A stretch of 64,000 nucleotides of DNA from Rikenellaceae bacterium (GTDB taxonomy: Bacteria > Bacteroidota > Bacteroidia > Bacteroidales > Rikenellaceae), in assembly GCA_009783565.1 (NCBI GenBank), contig WRDF01000001.1:186001-250000 (forward strand). Reading direction: 5' to 3'. The notes under the pieces were generated by a model. It was not told where the DNA came from, ran no database searches, and saw nothing but the letters and a program-made list of their open reading frames with translations. Shown piece after piece: positions 62,592-64,000 of the stretch (its first letter is position 1; every line of letters starts with the position of its first letter). A program made the position numbers and the translations under genes.

Positions 62592-63686
62592 TTAATAGAG
62601 GCTTATGACATTGCCATGAATTTCATAGCGGAATGCACCGGTTCGCATCAGTTTGTCAAGCGGCGTGTCGATATTCTCACTCTTATTCACGGTGATGGTG
62701 AACGCTGTGTGGCGCGCATCGCGCACGTCGTCACTCATCTCTATGCGGTAGTCGAACGTGCGTTCGAGCGAGGCGACGATGTCTGTGAGCATACGGTCGC
62801 GGAACACGATCCGTCCCTCACGGTAAGCGCGATAGTCCTCGCGGTCGATACTTGTCACCGCCACGCTGCCATCGTCCACTCCGTAGCGCAACTGTTGCGA
62901 CGGGAATAGAGTTACGGGCCGTGAGCCGTCACCGAACGACTGCCGTATCGACCCTTCGAGCAGGGTCGTAGTGATCATGCGATCTTCGGGGTAGTTGTAT
63001 ATTATGAACGTCGTGCCGAGTACCTCCGTCGTAGTTGCGCCGCTGCGCACGATGAACGGCCGCGATGCGTCGTGTATGACCTCGAAACAGGCTTCGCCCG
63101 ATACCTCGACCTCGCGCACTCCATCCGTGAATCGGCTGGGGAACGTAAACTGCGATTCGGCGCTCAGCCACACGCGGCTATCGTCGGGCAGAATTACCTG
63201 TTGCTCCATACCGCGCGGAATCCGCATCGAGATCTTTTCCACCGCAATTTCGTGTACATCCGCGTCGCTCTCGTCGGTCATATCCAGCACATACAAAACG
63301 CCGCCTTCTTTGCGTATCAGGCTGCCGCCATAACCTATGGCCACTTCCGACATCACGTCGCTGAGCACATATTCGTCGCCGGAGGCTGTCGTAAGCCTCA
63401 TCTCTACACCGGGTATTTCGATAAGTTTACGTTCGGCATAGCGTAACTCCTCGATGCTCGTCATATCTTCACGATTGACAAACAACGCTATCGCGGCGAT
63501 CAATACGACCGCTGCCGATGAGGCTGCCACTCTCAGCAAACGCATCCTGCGACGATAAGCGATTATGCGCACGCGTACGCTGCGTAATCCCCGCTGCTCA
63601 TCGATCGCATCCCACATCCGCGTCACCTGCACCATTCGCACTATACGTCCGATATCCGTCGGATCGAAATTTCCGTCATTTTTCAT
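62592..63686 (-). CDS. FecR family anti-sigma factor
   Basis: A 364-residue inner-membrane regulator. Cytoplasmic N terminus of about 50 residues for sigma binding, one membrane segment (VAASSAAVVLIAAIALFV, about 52-70), the FecR domain (KISMRIPRGMEQQVILPDDS, RVWLSAESQFTFPSRF, GEACFEVIHDASRPFIVRSG, TEVLGTTFIIYNYPEDRMI) and a C-terminal DUF4974 domain (FRDRMLTDIVASLERTFDYR). It passes the signal of the STN domain of SusC to the sigma factor. Gene order sigma, FecR, SusC, SusD is classical. Confidence 0.95.
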   Translation of the reverse strand: MKNDGNFDPTDIGRIVRMVQVTRMWDAIDEQRGLRSVRVRIIAYRRRMRLLRVAASSAAVVLIAAIALFVNREDMTSIEELRYAERKLIEIPGVEMRLTTASGDEYVLSDVMSEVAIGYGGSLIRKEGGVLYVLDMTDESDADVHEIAVEKISMRIPRGMEQQVILPDDSRVWLSAESQFTFPSRFTDGVREVEVSGEACFEVIHDASRPFIVRSGATTTEVLGTTFIIYNYPEDRMITTTLLEGSIRQSFGDGSRPVTLFPSQQLRYGVDDGSVAVTSIDREDYRAYREGRIVFRDRMLTDIVASLERTFDYRIEMSDDVRDARHTAFTITVNKSENIDTPLDKLMRTGAFRYEIHGNVISLY

Positions 63687-63762
63687 TGAGTCAAACGATA
63701 TTTACACCGTTAATAATAAGACAGTAGTACATGCGAAATGGGTAACAAAAACCATGAAAAAG

Positions 63763-63809
63763 TAAGGGCCTGTTCACACAAATTTGTCATTTGTGTGAAC
63801 AGGCCCTTA
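63763..63809. terminator. 20-bp perfect hairpin between the ECF sigma gene and fecR
   Basis: Arms 63763-63782 and 63790-63809 are perfectly complementary with loop TTTGTCA. It lies 31 nt after the sigma stop on the minus strand. No T run follows, so it could be an attenuator, an RNA-stability element or an inserted small palindrome. Confidence 0.65.
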
Positions 63810-63839
63810 GTAGAGGGAGCGTAAAAAGAGAAAGAAATA

Positions 63840-64000
63840 TTACCTATGCATATCCAGGCAGGCGAGCACAAGCGCAAGGAACGCAGTCTCGCTCATGCCT
63901 GAGCGAAGTTTTCGCAGACCGCGACCGAGCAACATTTTCACGGTATTCACGCTGATCGAATACTTCTCCGCGACTTCCTTGTATTTCATGTTCTGCACCA
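63840..64000 (-). CDS. ECF RNA polymerase sigma factor, 3' part
   Basis: Only the last 53 codons or so are in the window. The translation NMKYKEVAEKYSISVNTVKM followed by LLGRGLRKLRSG is region 4.2, the helix-turn-helix that binds the -35 element; it ends in ALVLACLDMHR and a TAA at 63840-63842. It is on the same strand as, and upstream of, fecR, and would be the sigma factor that FecR controls. Start and region 2 lie beyond the window. Confidence 0.88.
   Translation of the reverse strand, partial: VQNMKYKEVAEKYSISVNTVKMLLGRGLRKLRSGMSETAFLALVLACLDMHR

Overview
The window is a chromosomal segment of a moderately GC-rich Bacteroidota, most likely order Bacteroidales and possibly near Alistipes/Rikenellaceae. 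The reasons are a fused LpxC-FabZ, a SusC/SusD pair with FecR and an ECF sigma factor, several TlpA/DUF4369-type thioredoxins, DUF4834, an S16 protein with a long tail, and promoter -7 boxes of the TAnnTTTG type. The genus is inference. I saw no rRNA, tRNA, CRISPR array, integrase, transposase or prophage structural gene.

Layout. 1-6604: end of an S41 protease, a translationally coupled minus-strand operon (aroE, 3'-5' exonuclease, U32 peptidase, RNA methyltransferase) and a divergent TlpA-like protein. 6658-11802: dnaG, then an AT-rich accessory cassette of a beta-propeller lipoprotein and three related small secreted proteins, two of them with a clear peritrophin-type chitin-binding domain (CBM14). 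12050-17861: proline catabolic fusion protein, a second TlpA protein and a DUF5009 membrane protein. 17967-24683: a minus-strand series (manC, murF, an AT-rich TcmP/DUF5131 pair, lepA, FAH-family hydrolase). 24740-24945: a strongly folded noncoding RNA candidate, perhaps 6S RNA. 25331-27465: pssA, rpsP, rimM. 27588-36749: an outer-membrane protein, miaA, uvrA, a lytic transglycosylase, a CvfB-like protein, and an MlaE/MlaF-type ABC transporter. 36856-44085: infB-nusA-rimP, then lpxA and lpxC/fabZ. 44200-54613: TonB-like protein, AT-rich DUF5655 nuclease-like gene, pgk, an Lrp regulator with kbl, a methyltransferase, rluB-type pseudouridine synthase, acetyltransferase, clpB. 54700-64000: an envelope import locus read on the minus strand as ECF sigma, FecR, SusC, SusD, a metallopeptidase-like lipoprotein that seems to have lost its zinc motif, and a TlpA lipoprotein.

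How the parts work together. The SusC here carries an N-terminal STN signalling domain, so the last locus looks like a trans-envelope circuit: substrate in SusC/SusD signals through FecR to the ECF sigma factor. LpxA, LpxC/FabZ, the MlaEF-like transporter, the OMP and the lytic transglycosylase serve envelope construction. rimP-nusA-infB, rpsP-rimM, lepA, miaA and the pseudouridine synthase serve translation.

Intergenic DNA is unusually rich in palindromes. At least five dispersed families occur, and a self-complementary CGCG-rich motif sits directly on the stop codons of many unrelated genes on both strands. The best candidates for something not yet described are the CBM14/beta-propeller cassette, the TcmP/DUF5131 pair placed inside a housekeeping gene series, the structured RNA at 24.8 kb, and the stop-codon-linked palindrome.
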